Positions 15,671 through 24,758 of a stretch of DNA of 64,000 bases are shown piece after piece. A model generated the notes under the pieces. The model did not search any database, was not told the DNA's origin, and saw only the letters and a list, made by a program, of their open reading frames with translations. Source of the DNA: Pseudomonas nunensis (GTDB lineage Bacteria; Pseudomonadota; Gammaproteobacteria; Pseudomonadales; Pseudomonadaceae). Made by a program: the position numbers and the translations under genes. The DNA is taken from NCBI RefSeq assembly GCF_024296925.1, contig NZ_CP101125.1, positions 2,048,501-2,112,500 of the forward strand, given 5' to 3'. Each line of letters opens with the position of its first letter. Position 1 is the first letter of the stretch.

Positions 15671-16522
15671 TCAGTGGCCCTGATTGCTTTTGATTAGATC
15701 GTAGGCCCTGCGCACCAGCGGGTTCACGGTGTTCGGCCGGATCCACAGGTGATACGTCACATCCGGCAGCCGCGGTAACCCATCGTTTTCCCCCAGCACC
15801 CGCATGTCCGGCCCGAGCATTTCCATGCTTCTCGGGGTCACGCCCAACCCTGCGCGGGTCGCGGCTTTGATGCCGATCAGGTTTGACGCCAGATACGCCT
15901 GACGCCAGGGAATGTTCGCGCGTTCCAGGGCTTCCAGCGCATAACGCCGATAGATGCTCGGCTCATCCACCAGGATCAGCGGCAACGGTTCGCCAGGGTT
16001 GTGGATGTACTGCGCCGAACAGATCCACCACACCGGCGAGGTGCGCAAGGCGAAGCCTTCGAGATTGGGATCGGCGCGGGTGGAGATCACCATATCGACT
16101 TTGCCACGGTGCAGGTCATCCATCAAAAACGGACTGCGCCCGACATCGATCTCCAGGCGCAAGCGCGGTGCCGAGCGCGCAATGTGGCTGAGCATCGGCG
16201 GCAGGATGGTGTCGGCAATATCGTGAGGCGAGCCGATGCGCAACACGCCGCTCAAGCTGCTTTCGCGCAGGGAATTCAGCGCATCGTCATTCAAGGAAAG
16301 CATCTGCCGCGCATGCCGCAGCAACTGCTGGCCGGCTTCGGTGAGCTGTTTCTGTCGCCCACGTTTCTCGAACAGACTCACGCCAACCTGCTGCTCCAGG
16401 CGTTGCATATGCTGGGTGACGGACGATTGCGTGCGGTCCAGTTGCGCGCCGGCTTCGGCGAAGCTGTGGTGATCGACCACGGCGATAAAGGTGCGCAGTA
16501 ATTCGAGATCAAGGGTCGACAT
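15671..16522 (-). CDS. LysR-family regulator, divergent from the sulfur operon
   Basis: Regulator of 283 residues. The N-terminal winged helix-turn-helix reads LELLRTFIAVVDHHSFAEAG then LDRTQSSVTQHMQRLEQQVG; the rest is a periplasmic-binding-like effector domain (LRIGSPHDIADTILPPML). It starts at ATG 16522, 247 bases from the divergent operon at 16769, the standard layout for a LysR protein and its target. The effector is unknown, presumably the operon substrate or a sulfur metabolite. Confidence 0.92.
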   Translation of the reverse strand: MSTLDLELLRTFIAVVDHHSFAEAGAQLDRTQSSVTQHMQRLEQQVGVSLFEKRGRQKQLTEAGQQLLRHARQMLSLNDDALNSLRESSLSGVLRIGSPHDIADTILPPMLSHIARSAPRLRLEIDVGRSPFLMDDLHRGKVDMVISTRADPNLEGFALRTSPVWWICSAQYIHNPGEPLPLILVDEPSIYRRYALEALERANIPWRQAYLASNLIGIKAATRAGLGVTPRSMEMLGPDMRVLGENDGLPRLPDVTYHLWIRPNTVNPLVRRAYDLIKSNQGH

Positions 16523-16650
16523 GGCGGCTGCTTTTTATATCAAGGGTGCAAACCTAAACATTACATATTTTTATGTGTTTGTTGATGGGTATTTTTCGCA
16601 AAGACCGTGAGCCCCAATAAATACGGCGATATAAGCGTTTTGCTCAAAAA

Positions 16651-16717
16651 GGAAATACTGCGAGTTATAACGATATTAGATATTTGTATTTCCGTTACCT
16701 GGGCGCTGTACCCAGGA
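16651..16717 (+). promoter_or_regulatory. Promoter region of the sulfur operon with dyads
   Basis: The intergenic 16523-16768 is AT-rich. GGAAATAC (16651-16658) and GTATTTCC (16686-16693) form widely spaced inverted arms. Between them TTATAACGATA (16665-16675) and TTTGTATTT (16683-16691) repeat sequence seen at 893-921. CCTGGG and CCCAGG around CGCTGTA (about 16699-16717) could form a small leader hairpin. These are candidate LysR-type sites and a promoter; assignment is by position. Confidence 0.4.
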
Positions 16718-16768
16718 TGCCCACTCAATCAGGTCGGGGAACGCCGATCATCCATGAGGGGGAAATCC

Positions 16769-17611
16769 ATGTTGCTCGAGCGCTCACCCGTAAAACGATT
16801 ATTGCCTGTGATGCTGGGCGCCCTGATCTCCTTGTCCGGCATCACCGCCGCGCAAGCCGATGCGACCCTGGACAAGATCCAGGAACGCCACGTGTTGGTG
16901 GTCGGCGTGCTGCTGTCCGGCGGCCCATTCGGCGGGATCGATCCCACTAGCCAGAAACCTCGTGGCTTGAACGTTGACCTCGCCAACGAACTGGGCCGGC
17001 AACTCGGCGCCGAAGTGCAACTGGTGCCGGTGCTGCCCGCCAACCGCGTGCAATTCCTGCAGCAGGGCAAAGTCGATTTGCTGATCGCCAACATGGAATG
17101 GACCGCCGAACGCGGTGAGATCCTCGGCTTTGTGCCAACGCCGTTCTATCGCGTTGGCGGCACTGCAGCCGTCCTCAAGGACAGCAAGATCACCCGTTGG
17201 GAAGACCTGAAGAATCAACCGGTCTGCACTTCCCAGGGCAGCAGCTACGTCAAGCCGCTGACCGAGTTGGGCGCCGAAATCAAAGCGTTCAAGAGCTCGT
17301 CGGAATCCTTGCTGGCCCTGCGCGGCAACAACTGCGTCGCCGCCGTGCACGACGCCACGCTGATCAACCCGCTGATCGCCGACACCTCCGAATGGCAGGG
17401 CTATCGCGCGATCTCCCCGGAACTCAACCCGGCGCCGTCGGTGATCTGGACCCGTCGTGGCGAGAGCGACACCCAGGCCAAACTCGACCCGATCATCAAA
17501 GAGCTGCACCGCAGCGGCTGGTTGATCGAGGCCCAGACCCGCAACCACATCACCCCGGCGTCCCCGGCGCTGGTCGAGTTGCAGAAACAGTTCCAGGCCA
17601 ACGGTGCCTGA
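16769..17611 (+). CDS. Amino-acid-type ABC binding protein, first of two paralogues
   Basis: Periplasmic solute-binding protein (SBP_bac_3 type), 280 residues, with signal peptide ending TAAQADATLD. Of the in-frame ATGs at 16754 and 16769, the second has GAGGGGGAAA just upstream and is my choice. Family motifs: RHVLVVGVLLSGGPFGGIDP, then VDLLIANMEWTAERGEILGF. It shares much of its sequence with the next gene (for example ANRVQFLQQGKVD in one and PNRVQFLQQGKVD in the other). Two Cys (PVCTSQGSSY and NNCVAAVHD) are conserved between the paralogues. It delivers substrate to the transporter encoded at 21135-23470. Confidence 0.88.
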   Translation: MLLERSPVKRLLPVMLGALISLSGITAAQADATLDKIQERHVLVVGVLLSGGPFGGIDPTSQKPRGLNVDLANELGRQLGAEVQLVPVLPANRVQFLQQGKVDLLIANMEWTAERGEILGFVPTPFYRVGGTAAVLKDSKITRWEDLKNQPVCTSQGSSYVKPLTELGAEIKAFKSSSESLLALRGNNCVAAVHDATLINPLIADTSEWQGYRAISPELNPAPSVIWTRRGESDTQAKLDPIIKELHRSGWLIEAQTRNHITPASPALVELQKQFQANGA

Positions 17612-17657
17612 GTCCGGCTCCTGGTTTTCAACCGATCAACGCTCAAGGTAGCCGTGC

Positions 17658-18509
17658 ATGAAGCCACTTTTTTCCGCCAGAACCCTGACCACCCTGTGCC
17701 TGGCCGGATGCGCCGCACTGGCCGCCAGCCTCGCTCAGGCTGACGCCACCCTGGACAAAATCCAGCAGCGCCACGCCATCAGCGTCGGGGTGATTCTCAG
17801 CGGTCCGCCGTTCGGCACCATCGACCCGAAGAGCGGCGAACACCAGGGCTACAACGTCGAACTGGCCAAGGGCATCGGCAAGGTTCTGGGGGTCGAGGCC
17901 AACACTGTTTCAGTGCTGGCGCCGAACCGCGTGCAGTTCCTGCAACAGGGCAAGGTCGACATCCTGATCGCCAACATGCAGTACACCGACGAGCGCGCCG
18001 AGATTCTCGACTACGTGCCCACGCCTTATGAAGAAGTCGGCGGCGCCGCACTGATTCGCAAAGGTGCGGGCATCACTCAGTGGGCCGACCTGAAGGGCAA
18101 ACCGGTGTGCGTGTCCCAGGGCAGCAACTTCATCAAACCGTTGCAGGAAACCTACGGCGCCGAGATCAAGGCATTTCGCAGTCAGTCCGAGTCGCTGCTG
18201 TCCCTGCGCGGCAATGGCTGCGTGGCGGCGGTGCATGTCAGCCCGACCATGCATGCGTTGCTGAGCGATGCCGAGTGGGCCGGTTATGAAATCCCGCTGC
18301 CGGGGGATTTGATCCCGTCGAACTCGGTGATCTGGATTCGCAAGGGTGAGCACGATACCCAAGCCAGACTGGATGCCATCGTCCGCGACTGGCACCGCAG
18401 CGGCTGGCTGATCGCGTTGGGCGAACGCACCGGCATGGCGCCGTCCCAGGCTTTGCGTGACTTGCATGAGCAGTATCGCAACGCGGCGCCATTGGCGGTT
18501 CAACCATGA
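17658..18509 (+). CDS. Amino-acid-type ABC binding protein, second paralogue
   Basis: 283 residues, signal peptide ending SLAQADATLDKIQQR. The same fold and motifs as the preceding gene (GVILSGPPFGTIDPKSGEHQ, VDILIANMQYTDERAEILDY), with the Cys pair at PVCVSQGS and GNGCVAAVH also kept. Having two diverged binding proteins for one permease suggests two related substrates, for instance oxidised and reduced or D and L forms; that is inference. Its stop overlaps the ATG of the next gene (ATGA). Confidence 0.88.
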   Translation: MKPLFSARTLTTLCLAGCAALAASLAQADATLDKIQQRHAISVGVILSGPPFGTIDPKSGEHQGYNVELAKGIGKVLGVEANTVSVLAPNRVQFLQQGKVDILIANMQYTDERAEILDYVPTPYEEVGGAALIRKGAGITQWADLKGKPVCVSQGSNFIKPLQETYGAEIKAFRSQSESLLSLRGNGCVAAVHVSPTMHALLSDAEWAGYEIPLPGDLIPSNSVIWIRKGEHDTQARLDAIVRDWHRSGWLIALGERTGMAPSQALRDLHEQYRNAAPLAVQP

Positions 18510-19930
18510 GCCAAGGGTTGTTCGCGACATTGCAGCAACTGCTCGGCGCCAGCCATGTGCAAAGTGGCGAAGAGGCTGCGCCGTACCTGACGGACAAGCA
18601 GGGGCGCTACGTCGGGCAAGTGATCGCCGCCGTGCACCCGGCCAACACCGAAGAAGTCGCAGCGGTGGTCCGCGCTTGCGTGACGAATGACACACCGATC
18701 GTGGTGCAGGGCGGCAACACCGGTTTGATGGGCGGCGCGACCCCGGACGCCAGTGGCCGCGCCGTGTTGCTGTTGCTCGATCGCCTGAACCGCGTGCGCA
18801 ATGTGGACACCGACAACGACACCCTCACCGTCGAGGCCGGCTGCGTCCTGCAAACCGTACAGGACGTGGCGCGCAACGCCGGACGCCTGTTTCCCCTGAG
18901 TCTCGGTGCCGAAGGCAGTTGCACGATTGGTGGCAACCTCGGCACCAACGCTGGCGGCACGGCGGTGTTGCGCTATGGCAACACCCGCGAACTCACCCTC
19001 GGCCTGGAGGTAGTCACCGCACAAGGCGAAATCTGGAATGGCCTGCGCGGTTTGCGCAAGGACAACACCGGCTACGACCTGCGCGACCTGTTTATCGGCA
19101 GCGAAGGCACGCTCGGCATTATCACCGCTGCGACCCTGAAACTGTTTCCGCTGCCCAAGGCTCAGGCCACGGCGTTGTTGGCGTTCGATTCGCTGGCTCA
19201 AGCCGTTAAATTCCTGTCTCACGCCCGTGCCGGTTTCGGCGCCAGCCTGACCGCATTCGAATTGCTCAGCGCCGATTGCCTGGCGTTGCTGCGCGAACAA
19301 TTTCCCCAAGGCCCGCAACCGTTTCTCGGCGCGGCGCAGCCGTGGTTTGCGCTGCTGGAACTCTCCGATAACCACAGCGAAAGCCATGCCCGCGAAGCCT
19401 TTGAAATGGTGCTGGGCGATGCCTTTGAAGAGGAGTTGCTGGCCAACGCGTTGATCGCCGAAAGCCTGGCTCAGAGCGAAGGTTTGTGGCTGCTGCGGGA
19501 AAACATGAGCGAGGCGCAGAAGCGTGCCGGGCGCAACATGAAGCACGACATCTCGGTGCCGATTTCCCAGGTCGTGGCGTTTGTCGCGCACACCGATGCG
19601 CTGCTGCAACAGCACTTTCCTGGCGTGCGGCATTTCACCTTCGGTCATTTGGGCGACGGCAACCTGCATTACAACGTCGCGCACCCGCTGGATTCGACGG
19701 TCGAGGCGCACATGGCGAATTACGCGGCGCTCAGCGAACTGGTGCACGACAGCGCCCACGCCCACGGCGGTTCGATCAGCGCCGAACATGGCATCGGCCA
19801 GCGCAAGGTCGGCTTGCTGGATCGCTACAAAAGTCCGGTGGAACTGGACCTGATGCGCCGCATCAAGCACGCGCTGGACCCGAAAAACCTGCTCAATCCG
19901 GGCAAAGTCGTGGAGGTGGCCAAGCCATGA
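18506..19930 (+). CDS. FAD-linked D-2-hydroxyacid dehydrogenase (GlcD/D2HGDH-like)
   Basis: Cytoplasmic flavoprotein of 474 residues. The FAD-binding PCMH domain occupies about residues 40-215 (QGGNTGLMGGATPD; LGAEGSCTIGGNLGTNAGG; FIGSEGTLGIITAA) and the FAD-oxidase C-terminal domain the rest, with metal-site motifs HFTFGHLGDGNLHYNV and SAEHGIGQRKVGLL. The family oxidises D-lactate, D-2-hydroxyglutarate, glycolate or similar 2-hydroxyacids to 2-oxoacids. In this operon the product could be an oxo-acid such as 3-mercaptopyruvate or pyruvate. It overlaps both neighbours by 4 bases. Confidence 0.9.
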   Translation: MSQGLFATLQQLLGASHVQSGEEAAPYLTDKQGRYVGQVIAAVHPANTEEVAAVVRACVTNDTPIVVQGGNTGLMGGATPDASGRAVLLLLDRLNRVRNVDTDNDTLTVEAGCVLQTVQDVARNAGRLFPLSLGAEGSCTIGGNLGTNAGGTAVLRYGNTRELTLGLEVVTAQGEIWNGLRGLRKDNTGYDLRDLFIGSEGTLGIITAATLKLFPLPKAQATALLAFDSLAQAVKFLSHARAGFGASLTAFELLSADCLALLREQFPQGPQPFLGAAQPWFALLELSDNHSESHAREAFEMVLGDAFEEELLANALIAESLAQSEGLWLLRENMSEAQKRAGRNMKHDISVPISQVVAFVAHTDALLQQHFPGVRHFTFGHLGDGNLHYNVAHPLDSTVEAHMANYAALSELVHDSAHAHGGSISAEHGIGQRKVGLLDRYKSPVELDLMRRIKHALDPKNLLNPGKVVEVAKP

Positions 19931-21138
19931 GTGTTCGCCTGTCTAAACGCGTGCAGCGCGTCTCGCTGTCGGCCAACGCCGCCGCCAAATCCCAGGCCAC
20001 GGCGTTGCGCGAGACCGGTCGCGACATCCTTGACCTGACCACCGGCGAGCCGGATTTCGACACCCCGGATCACATCAAGCAAGCCGCGTATGCCGCCATT
20101 GCCGCTGGCGCCACGAAGTACACGCCGACGCCGGGAGTGAAAGCGTTAAGACTTGCCGTACAACGCAAACTCCAGCGCGAAAACCGGCTGGAATATCCGC
20201 TGGAATCCATCGTGATTGCCAACGGTGCGAAACAGATCATCTTCAACGCCTTCGCCGCGACCCTCGATGAGGGCGATGAAGTGCTGGTGCCGACGCCGTA
20301 CTGGCCGTCGTTCCCGGACAGCGTGCGCATCAATGGCGGCGAGCCGGTGTTTATCGAGTGCGGACTGGTCCAGGGTTGCAAGCTGACGCCGCAACAGTTG
20401 GAGCAGCACATCGGCGAACGCACGCGATGGCTGATCCTCAACGGTCCAGGCAACCCGAGTGGCGCGGTGTACAGCGCCGCCGAGTTGCAGGCATTGGCCG
20501 AAGTGCTGCGGCGCCATCCGCACGTGTTGATCTTGCTGGATGAGCTTTACGAACATATTCGTTTTGACGGTCAGCAACCGTTGAGTTTGCTGAACGTTGC
20601 GCCTGATCTGCAGCCGCGTTGCCTGTTGGTGGGCGGTGTGTCCAAGACCTACGCCATGACCGGTTGGCGCATCGGTTTCGGTGCCGGACCGCAAGTGCTG
20701 ACCAGTGCGATGGCTGTTGTGCAATCGCAATCGACGTCGGGCGCCTCTTCGGTCGGACAGGCTGCGGCGCTGGCCGCTTTCGACGGCGGACTGGATTTCC
20801 TGCCGGCGCAGGTCGCGGCCTATCAGCAGCGTCGGGACCTGTTGGTCACGGCGTTAAAAGCCGTAAACGGTTTGGAAGTGCTCGAACCCAAGGGCGGTTT
20901 CTTCGTGTTCGTCCGCTGCGAAGGCTTGCTGGGACGTTATCGCCCGAACGGCGCGCACCTCGACAGTGACGCCGATGTTGTCGCGTATTTGCTGGAGGAG
21001 GGCGTCGCTGGCGTGGCGGGCAGTGCGTATGGCTTGTCGCCGTGGTTTCGCCTGTCCATTGCCACCGCGACTGACAGCGTTGCCGAAGCCGGCCGCCGCA
21101 TCGCCCACGCCTGCGGGCAATTGCGAGGCGCAGCATGA
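19927..21138 (+). CDS. Class I/II PLP aminotransferase
   Basis: 403 residues from ATG 19927 (the frame is open further upstream inside the previous gene, but the ATGA overlap fixes the start). AspC/AatA-like: LDLTTGEPDFDTPDHIKQAA, GATKYTPTPG, NGPGNPSGAVY, and the PLP-binding lysine in GGVSKTYAMTGWRIGFGAG. C-terminal Arg in SPWFRLSIATATD would bind the substrate carboxylate. It interconverts an amino acid and its 2-oxoacid; with the 2-hydroxyacid dehydrogenase before it, the two enzymes could funnel amino, oxo and hydroxy forms of one carbon skeleton. Confidence 0.92.
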   Translation: MSVRLSKRVQRVSLSANAAAKSQATALRETGRDILDLTTGEPDFDTPDHIKQAAYAAIAAGATKYTPTPGVKALRLAVQRKLQRENRLEYPLESIVIANGAKQIIFNAFAATLDEGDEVLVPTPYWPSFPDSVRINGGEPVFIECGLVQGCKLTPQQLEQHIGERTRWLILNGPGNPSGAVYSAAELQALAEVLRRHPHVLILLDELYEHIRFDGQQPLSLLNVAPDLQPRCLLVGGVSKTYAMTGWRIGFGAGPQVLTSAMAVVQSQSTSGASSVGQAAALAAFDGGLDFLPAQVAAYQQRRDLLVTALKAVNGLEVLEPKGGFFVFVRCEGLLGRYRPNGAHLDSDADVVAYLLEEGVAGVAGSAYGLSPWFRLSIATATDSVAEAGRRIAHACGQLRGAA

Positions 21139-21869
21139 GTCATCTGTTGGAGCTGTTCGTCCACTGGACCGCCGGGTTTGGTCTCAACTACAACTTCCTG
21201 CTGGATGCCTATCAACGCGGCACTCTGGAACAAGGCGCGCTGACCACCGCGTTGCTGTGCCTGTTCACCATCGTCGGCAGTCTGCTGGCGGGTGTCGGGT
21301 TGGCGGCGATGTTGACCTCGGGCAAGCCGTGGCTGGCCAAACCGGCGCGGGTGTTCATCGAAGTCACCCGTAACACGCCGACGCTGGTGCAACTGTATTG
21401 CGCATTCCTGGTGTTGAACATGCTGTTGACCCAGGCCGTCGGCGCGGCGAATCCACTGACGCCGTTTGCCTGGGTGGTGATCGTGATCTCGCTGCACAAA
21501 GGCGCGTTCCACGCCGAAGCCTTGCGCGCCGGGATCGAAGCCGTACCAGCCGTGACCCTGGAAGCCGCCAGTTCCCTGGCCTTCAGCAGCCGCCAGTTGC
21601 TGTGGAATGTGCAACTGCCGCTGGCCCTGCGTTTTGCCTTGCCGTCGCTGATCAACAACCTGATCGACTTGGTGAAAATGACCGCCGTGGCCTCGGCGAT
21701 TGCCGTGGGCGACATCACCTATGCGGCGATCATGATCTGGACCCAGAGCGATAACGTGCTGGAGCTGATGATCCTGATCCTGAGCTTTTTCGGCCTGCTG
21801 AGTTTTATCGTCAATTGTGTGGGGCGCCTGCTCGAAGCGCGCCTGAGGATGCCCGGCTATGGCCATTGA
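21135..21869 (+). CDS. Polar amino acid ABC transporter permease
   Basis: Inner-membrane protein of 244 residues, HisM/GlnP family, with about five hydrophobic segments. The amino-acid permease motif RNTPTLVQLYCAFLV and the ATPase-contact loop (LHKGAFHAEALRAGIEAVPA) are present. Start ATGA overlaps the aminotransferase stop, and its end overlaps the next permease by 11 bases, so translation is coupled. Confidence 0.92.
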   Translation: MSHLLELFVHWTAGFGLNYNFLLDAYQRGTLEQGALTTALLCLFTIVGSLLAGVGLAAMLTSGKPWLAKPARVFIEVTRNTPTLVQLYCAFLVLNMLLTQAVGAANPLTPFAWVVIVISLHKGAFHAEALRAGIEAVPAVTLEAASSLAFSSRQLLWNVQLPLALRFALPSLINNLIDLVKMTAVASAIAVGDITYAAIMIWTQSDNVLELMILILSFFGLLSFIVNCVGRLLEARLRMPGYGH

Positions 21870-22647
21870 ATCGTCCGTCAGCGCACCGCTGGCCTGGCCG
21901 CGCCGGCATGTCGGCAAGTTACTGTTGTTGGCTGGCGCGGTGCTGTTCCTGCTGTATTTCGCGCCGCAAAGTCCGGTGTTCAAGGCCTTGCTGCAATGGT
22001 CGCCGGCTCTCGCGGTCGGCTTTGGTCAGAACATTCTGATCAGCCTGGTGGCAATTGGTTTGGGCTCGGTGCTCGGATTGCTGGTGGGGGCGTTGGCCGT
22101 GTCGCCGCTGCGCCTGTTGCGCTTGCCGGCGCAGATCTGGGTGCAGATTTTCCGCAACGCGCCGTGGCTGGTGCTGATCTATTTCACCACCTACGTGTTC
22201 CCGTTCGAGATCAAACTCGGCAGCACCTATGTCTCGTTTCCGGACTGGGTCAAGGTCACCATCGGCCTGGCCTTGCCGGCGAGTGCCAACGTCGCGGAAA
22301 TCTTCCGGGGCGCCATCGCCTCGATCCCCAGCACCCAATGGGAAGCCGCGCGTTCCCTGGCGTTTACCCGTGGGCAGATTTTCCGTTCGATCATCCTGCC
22401 GCAGTGCTTCAAACGCATGTTGCCGCCGTGGATGAACCTCTACGCGGTAATCACCATGGGCACCGCGCTGGCTTCGCTGGTGGGCGTGCATGACGTGATC
22501 GACACCGCGCAGATCGCCAGCAACACCGTGAACATGACCGGTTTCACCGTGGTGATTTACCTGAGCCTGCTGGTGCTGTTCTTTGCCTATTGCTACCCGA
22601 TTTCCCGACTGACCCAACGCCTGGAGCGACGTTATGCCTTCTATTGA
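21859..22647 (+). CDS. Polar amino acid ABC transporter permease, second subunit
   Basis: 262 residues, same family as the preceding permease, with RNAPWLVLIYFTTYVFPFEI and the coupling loop SANVAEIFRGAIASIPSTQW. A longer N-terminus (residues 1-40) adds one extra hydrophobic segment. It is the partner of 21135-21869 in the heterodimeric channel, and it overlaps the ATPase gene by 14 bases. Confidence 0.92.
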   Translation: MAIESSVSAPLAWPRRHVGKLLLLAGAVLFLLYFAPQSPVFKALLQWSPALAVGFGQNILISLVAIGLGSVLGLLVGALAVSPLRLLRLPAQIWVQIFRNAPWLVLIYFTTYVFPFEIKLGSTYVSFPDWVKVTIGLALPASANVAEIFRGAIASIPSTQWEAARSLAFTRGQIFRSIILPQCFKRMLPPWMNLYAVITMGTALASLVGVHDVIDTAQIASNTVNMTGFTVVIYLSLLVLFFAYCYPISRLTQRLERRYAFY

Positions 22648-23470
22648 AACCGTCGCCGAGCCCTTGGTCAGCCTGCGCGACCTGCACCTTTCGTTCGGCG
22701 CCAACCCGGTGCTCAAGGGCATCGACCTTGACGTGCATCGCGGCCAGGCCGTGTCGATCATCGGCCCGTCGGGCTCCGGCAAGTCGACGATCCTGCGCTG
22801 CATCACCGGCCTGTTGCAGCCCCAGCGCGGCAGCATCCGCGTCGGCAGCACCGAAGTGCACACGTTGGCCAAGGAAGCCCAGCGCATCGAATTGCGCAAA
22901 CGCGTGGGTTTTGTATTCCAGCAGTACAACCTGTTCCCGCATTTGTCGGTGCTGGAAAACCTGGTGATCGCCCCGCGCAAAGTGTTGGGCCGTAGCCGCG
23001 CCGAGGCCGAGAAAGAGGCCCGGGCGCTGCTGGCCAAAGTGCGCATGGAACACAAGGCCGATGCCTATCCGGGCCAGCTGTCCGGCGGCCAGCAGCAACG
23101 TGTGGCGATTGCCCGCGCACTCGCCATGCGCCCGGAACTGATTCTGTTTGATGAGGTGACTTCGGCCCTCGACCCGGAAACCGTCGGCGAAGTGCTGACG
23201 GTGATTCGCGAGCTGACTGAAGAGGGAATGACCTGCGTGCTGGTGACCCACGAAATGCGTTTCGCCGAGGAAATCAGCGACATCGTCTACTTCACCGAAA
23301 ACGGCGTGATCGTCGAACACGGCAGCGCCGCACAAATCTTTCAGCACCCGAGCAGCGAGCGCACCCAGGAATTCCTGCGCCATGCCTTAGGTGATCCGGG
23401 TCGTCGCCCGGCGAATTCCAATGATCCGTACCTGTTGACCAACCTGAGCCGCTACAGCCTGTCTGTGTAA
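22634..23470 (+). CDS. Polar amino acid ABC transporter ATP-binding protein
   Basis: ATPase of 278 residues, GlnQ/HisP type: Walker A GPSGSGKSTIL, Q-loop FVFQQYNLFPHLSVLENL, signature LSGGQQQRVAIARALA, Walker B LILFDEVTSALDPE (Val instead of the usual Pro after Glu) and switch His LVTHEMRFAEE. A C-terminal tail of about 30 residues (GRRPANSNDPYLLTNLSRYS) extends past the usual end. It powers the importer built from 21135 and 21859. Confidence 0.93.
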   Translation: MPSIETVAEPLVSLRDLHLSFGANPVLKGIDLDVHRGQAVSIIGPSGSGKSTILRCITGLLQPQRGSIRVGSTEVHTLAKEAQRIELRKRVGFVFQQYNLFPHLSVLENLVIAPRKVLGRSRAEAEKEARALLAKVRMEHKADAYPGQLSGGQQQRVAIARALAMRPELILFDEVTSALDPETVGEVLTVIRELTEEGMTCVLVTHEMRFAEEISDIVYFTENGVIVEHGSAAQIFQHPSSERTQEFLRHALGDPGRRPANSNDPYLLTNLSRYSLSV

Positions 23471-23484
23471 CGAGGAGACAATTC

Positions 23485-24081
23485 ATGAGTACCGATAACC
23501 GTGCCGTCGTCATCGAGGATTTCCTCAAGAAAATTCGTGTGATCAATCAACGTGGCGTCGACCGCGCCGCGCTGGTGGAAATTGTTGCCTTGCTCGAAAC
23601 CCTGGCCGAGCGCCGCGACTTGTTCAACTTCGACGCGTTCCCGGCGCCCGTGCCGGGGCAGGGCAGCACCGCGTTCCGTTACCGCCTGAACGACGATGGC
23701 GACACGCCGACGCTGTACCTGAACTCGTTGTTGCCGGGCAAAAGCACAATCGCGCATAACCACGAAACCTGGGCGATCATCAGCGCCGTCGAAGGCCAGG
23801 AAATCAACTACGTCTACGGGCGCAGCGATGAAGGTCGCGAACCTGGGTTCACCACCCTGCACCTGGAAAAAGAAGTGATCGTGCAACCCGGCACGTCGAT
23901 CTCGTTCCTGGGCGAAGACCTGCACGGTATTCGCGTCGAAGGCGAGCAGGCGACCCTGCATTTCCACCTCTATGGCTTGCCGCTGGAATCCCTCAACGGT
24001 CGCTACGGCGTCGAAGCCGACGGGCGGATTCTCAACTACAACGCCTCGCAAATGGCGCCGTCGATCAAGGCCTACGCATGA
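23485..24081 (+). CDS. Cysteine-dioxygenase-family thiol dioxygenase
   Basis: Cupin enzyme of 198 residues. The iron-binding triad is visible as His91 and His93 (STIAHNHETWAII) and His147 (FLGEDLHGIRVEG), matching His86/88/140 of mammalian cysteine dioxygenase in spacing. The family uses iron and oxygen to turn a thiol (cysteine, 3-mercaptopropionate, mercaptosuccinate) into a sulfinate. Its place after an amino acid importer and before a rhodanese-lyase fusion is the main reason to read this operon as sulfur metabolism. Start ATG 23485 follows CGAGGAGA. Which thiol it uses cannot be told. Confidence 0.82.
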   Translation: MSTDNRAVVIEDFLKKIRVINQRGVDRAALVEIVALLETLAERRDLFNFDAFPAPVPGQGSTAFRYRLNDDGDTPTLYLNSLLPGKSTIAHNHETWAIISAVEGQEINYVYGRSDEGREPGFTTLHLEKEVIVQPGTSISFLGEDLHGIRVEGEQATLHFHLYGLPLESLNGRYGVEADGRILNYNASQMAPSIKAYA

Positions 24082-24734
24082 TCGATTTGTACTACTGGCC
24101 GACCGGCAACGGCTTGAAGATCGGCATCCTGCTCGAAGAGCTCGGGCTGGAATACCGCGTGGTGCCGGTCAACATCCGTACCGGCGAGCAGAAGCAGCCG
24201 GCGTTCCAGCGCATCAGCGCCAACGGGCGGATTCCGGCGATTGTCGATCATGCGCCTGAGGCGCTGGACGCACCGCTGAGCCTGTTCGAGTCGGGGGCGA
24301 TCCTCAATTACCTGGCCGACAAGGCCGGGCGTTTTCTGCCGCCAACCGGGACAGCCGAGCGGCAAAAGGTCCAGGAATGGCTGTTCTGGCAAGTAGGGCA
24401 TGTGACGCCGTACCTGAGCCAGTTGCAGCTGTTCAAGGAGAAGGCGCCGGAACCGATCCCATTCGCCCTCGACCTGCTGAATGCCGAGGCGACGCGACTG
24501 TATCGGGTACTGGAAACACGCCTGTCGGAAGTGCCGTATGTGGCGGGCGAGTACTCCATCGCCGACATGGCGATCTTCACGTGGATTCAGCCGCTGCGCC
24601 AGGGCCAGGATTTGGCGGACTACCCGCACATTCACGCCTGGCGCGAACGCCTCAAGGCGCGGCCGGCGATCCAGCGCGCCTATGCCAAGGGCCGCGACAT
24701 TGCTGCCAACGAGCGCTCCCTCGCGCTTCAATAA
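24078..24734 (+). CDS. Glutathione S-transferase, YfcG/Ure2-like
   Basis: Cytoplasmic protein of 218 residues: thioredoxin-like N-domain (MIDLYYWPTGNGLKIGILLE, cis-Pro region NGRIPAIVDH, GSH-binding LFESGAILNYLADK) and an alpha-helical C-domain (YVAGEYSIADMAIFTW). It has no N-terminal catalytic Cys; Thr9 and Asn11 in WPTGNG match the disulfide-reductase YfcG type. In this operon it could reduce a mixed disulfide or form a glutathione persulfide for the rhodanese. It overlaps the dioxygenase gene by 4 bases. Confidence 0.88.
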   Translation: MIDLYYWPTGNGLKIGILLEELGLEYRVVPVNIRTGEQKQPAFQRISANGRIPAIVDHAPEALDAPLSLFESGAILNYLADKAGRFLPPTGTAERQKVQEWLFWQVGHVTPYLSQLQLFKEKAPEPIPFALDLLNAEATRLYRVLETRLSEVPYVAGEYSIADMAIFTWIQPLRQGQDLADYPHIHAWRERLKARPAIQRAYAKGRDIAANERSLALQ

Positions 24735-24758
24735 TTTCTATTTTCAAGCGGGACTTCC

